Of a stretch of DNA of 64,000 nucleotides, positions 62,832-64,000 are shown in pieces (the first letter of the stretch is position 1; each line of letters begins with the position of its first letter). The translations under genes and the position numbers were made by a program. A model generated the notes under the pieces. That model made no database searches. It had not been told where the DNA came from and saw nothing but the letters and a program-made list of their open reading frames with translations. The stretch is from Maniola hyperantus (taxonomy: Eukaryota; Arthropoda; Insecta; Lepidoptera; Nymphalidae), in the NCBI RefSeq assembly GCF_902806685.2, contig NC_048547.1, forward strand, positions 1,054,001-1,118,000, written 5' to 3'.

Positions 62832-63055
62832 ACTTGTCACCCATATTTGTTTTTCGGACGTCGTAAAAAACCTTTTATTGTTCTTCTCACTGTTTTGATG
62901 ATTGTAGCTTTTGTTTTGATGTCTTGTAAGGAATTGGGGACAATTTATTACAACAACCTTTTTTCAGAGCTCTTTTTTTCGTTGAAAATTCAGCCCGTAA
63001 CTCACAACCTACTTACAAGTGAAAATGAAATTCAAGATGGTACTTGTAGCCGGCG
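62832..63055 (+). pseudogene. Candidate exon of a type II membrane protein, start codon uncertain
   Basis: An open frame from an in-frame stop at 62829 reads GRRKKPFIVLLTVLMIVAF, a basic patch then an 18-residue hydrophobic helix, and then a soluble NNLFSELFFSLKIQPVTHN region. The pattern is that of a signal-anchor. The frame meets an excellent splice donor (CGGCG|GTGAGC) at 63055/63056, just before its stop. No ATG stands where the protein should start: 62847 is TTG. The next ATG (62898) falls inside the helix. Either a start was lost, the exon begins differently, or the similarity is chance. I do not recognise the family; Golgi transferases often begin this way. Confidence 0.38.
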
Positions 63056-63072
63056 GTGAGCAGTTATTACCA

Positions 63073-63138
63073 TCATCACCATTGCCAACTGCTAGACATC
63101 CACTGCTGGACAATAGGTATCTTGTAGGGTCTTTGTAA
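63073..63138 (-). mobile_element. Reversed RTE 3' end snippet
   Basis: AGACATCCACTGCTGGACAA and AGGTATCTTGTAGGGTC are the reversed last bases of the RTE family. It lies head-to-head with the next copy. Confidence 0.55.
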
Positions 63139-63139
63139 G

Positions 63140-63502
63140 AAAGATCAGAGTCACTCAGCGGGCGATGAAGAGAGCTATGCTTGGAGTTTCTTTACGTGAT
63201 CAAATCAGGAATGAAGAGATCCGTAGGAGAACTAGAGTGACATAGTTCAACGGGTTGCGAAGCTGAAGTGGCAATGGGCAGGGCACAGAGTTCGGAAAAC
63301 CGATAGACGTTGGGGTCCCAAGGTGCTGGAATGGCGACCTCGCACCGGAAGACGCAGCGTTGTAAGACCCCCAACTAGGTGGACGGACGACATCAGACGA
63401 GTCGCAGAGAACCGCTGAATTCAGACGCTTACGTGTGAAAGTCCCTACAAATGACCAATGTCATGTCTAGCAGTGGGCATCTATCGCTTAACGATGATGA
63501 TG
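63140..63502 (+). pseudogene. RTE LINE, C-terminal coding end
   Basis: Frames carry RAMLGVSLRDQIRNEEIRRR, LKWQWAGHRVRKTDRRWGPK, VLEWRPRTGRRSVVRPPTRW and TDDIRRVAENR, interrupted by frameshifts and stops. The order is the same as in 20215-20515 but with the EWRPRTGRR segment intact. The tail is short (GATGATGATG). The endonuclease and RT are absent. This copy gives the best match to the satellite core at 24627-24656. Confidence 0.74.
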
Positions 63503-63925
63503 GCATGGCATGGTCAACATGGCCATTGGGGGGAGGAACGGCCCTCGCGCTAACCTGGTGCGGAATAACGCGGGTCACGTGTGGGCGTGCGGGGCGGCCT
63601 CCCGCCTCATACACCTATTGCCATCTCGGCCTGTCGCGTGCTATAGCTAGGTTGATAACTAACAATCTCGGCCGATCGATATCTCATCACCAAAAACACG
63701 GAAAGCACAGCCCAAAACAAAGCACGCAATTTCACCGCCGCAGGTGTCAGTTTTTAATAAAGCCCCAATCAGTCGTCGGCCGGAAGTGCCGCCATGCCGC
63801 CCTTCCGCCGGAAATGGAGCCGCGTTCAGCGCCCTCTGCACGCCGGAAGCTGAGCGTCGCCTCGAGCCACAGACTGCAAATGAATGAATTTTCTTTTTCG
63901 AATATCTGTGTTTTGGTAGTGAATT
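63503..63925. other. CpG-rich segment, possible promoter or first exon
   Basis: GC and CpG rise sharply (GCCGGAAGTGCCGCCATGCC, CGCCGGAAATGGAGCCGCG). Open frames exist on both strands but show no known domain. AATGAATGAATTTTC at about 63879 follows the GC-rich part. It may be the edge of a host gene continuing beyond the window. Confidence 0.35.
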
Positions 63926-64000
63926 TTTAAAATCGGTTGATCTGACTACATTGTCGATGAATTGGATAGTAAATGCGAGTTGTTTTATTGACCAGTCGAA

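Noticed and set aside
63451..63930. A 159-codon coding gene
   Set aside because: The frame starts inside an RTE tail and runs through CpG-rich DNA with shadows on the other strand. No domain or conserved pattern is visible.

Overview
This is a gene-poor, AT-rich eukaryotic window that is almost certainly from a lepidopteran nuclear genome. The sequence-level reasons are: many copies of a tRNA-headed SINE ending in (GATGAT)n (Metulj/HaSE-like); two abundant Helitron-type short elements with TC...CTAG ends and a 3' hairpin, one starting like the Lep1 family (ACTAATATTATAAATGCGAAAG); 3' ends of RTE and CR1/Zenon-like LINEs; a Penelope-like element; and many foldback MITEs. There are no bacterial operons, no rRNA and no CRISPR. 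No multi-exon host gene can be assembled. Species cannot be named from the sequence.

Layout. 1-10 kb: a TTAA-flanked foldback MITE (125-435), SINE and Helitron pieces, an antisense LINE 3' end (1436-1936), a 338-bp MITE (2386-2723) and a 277-bp tandem duplication (7599-8150). 10.3-11.5 kb: a chain of foldback elements, including a three-level nested insertion with both target-site duplications legible. 11.6-24.3 kb: AT-rich DNA with SINEs, LINE ends (one RTE copy has a twin-priming inversion at 13862-14240), and a Tc1/mariner-like MITE at 23491-23650. 24.39-27.50 kb: a satellite of about 375-bp monomers whose core is a reversed piece of an RTE LINE 3' end. 27.7-28.7 kb: a second nested stack, in which a Helitron has its pre-insertion empty site elsewhere in the window. 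29-41 kb: mixed SINEs, a CR1-like LINE end (32306-32985), inverted copies of a hairpin-ended repeat, and small MITEs. 41.3-43.6 kb: LINE 3' ends and a Penelope-like element with about 195-bp inverted terminal repeats that fold like a hammerhead ribozyme. 44-51 kb: tandem Helitron copies, a 250-bp (TTAAA)n array, MITEs. 52.9-54.3 kb: the only long coding region, the RT and C-terminal part of an RTE LINE, bounded by an 11-bp target-site duplication. 57.9-58.4 kb and 62.8-63.06 kb: two small candidate host-gene exons. The last 450 bp is CpG-rich.

How it fits together: RTE enzymes probably mobilised the (GATGAT)n-tailed sequences, and shared Helitron 3' ends suggest one RepHel source for two short-element families. 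These are inferences from shared termini. Most of the DNA can be explained as layered transposition, and the nested elements give a relative order of events. All family names rest on pattern recognition, with no database search.
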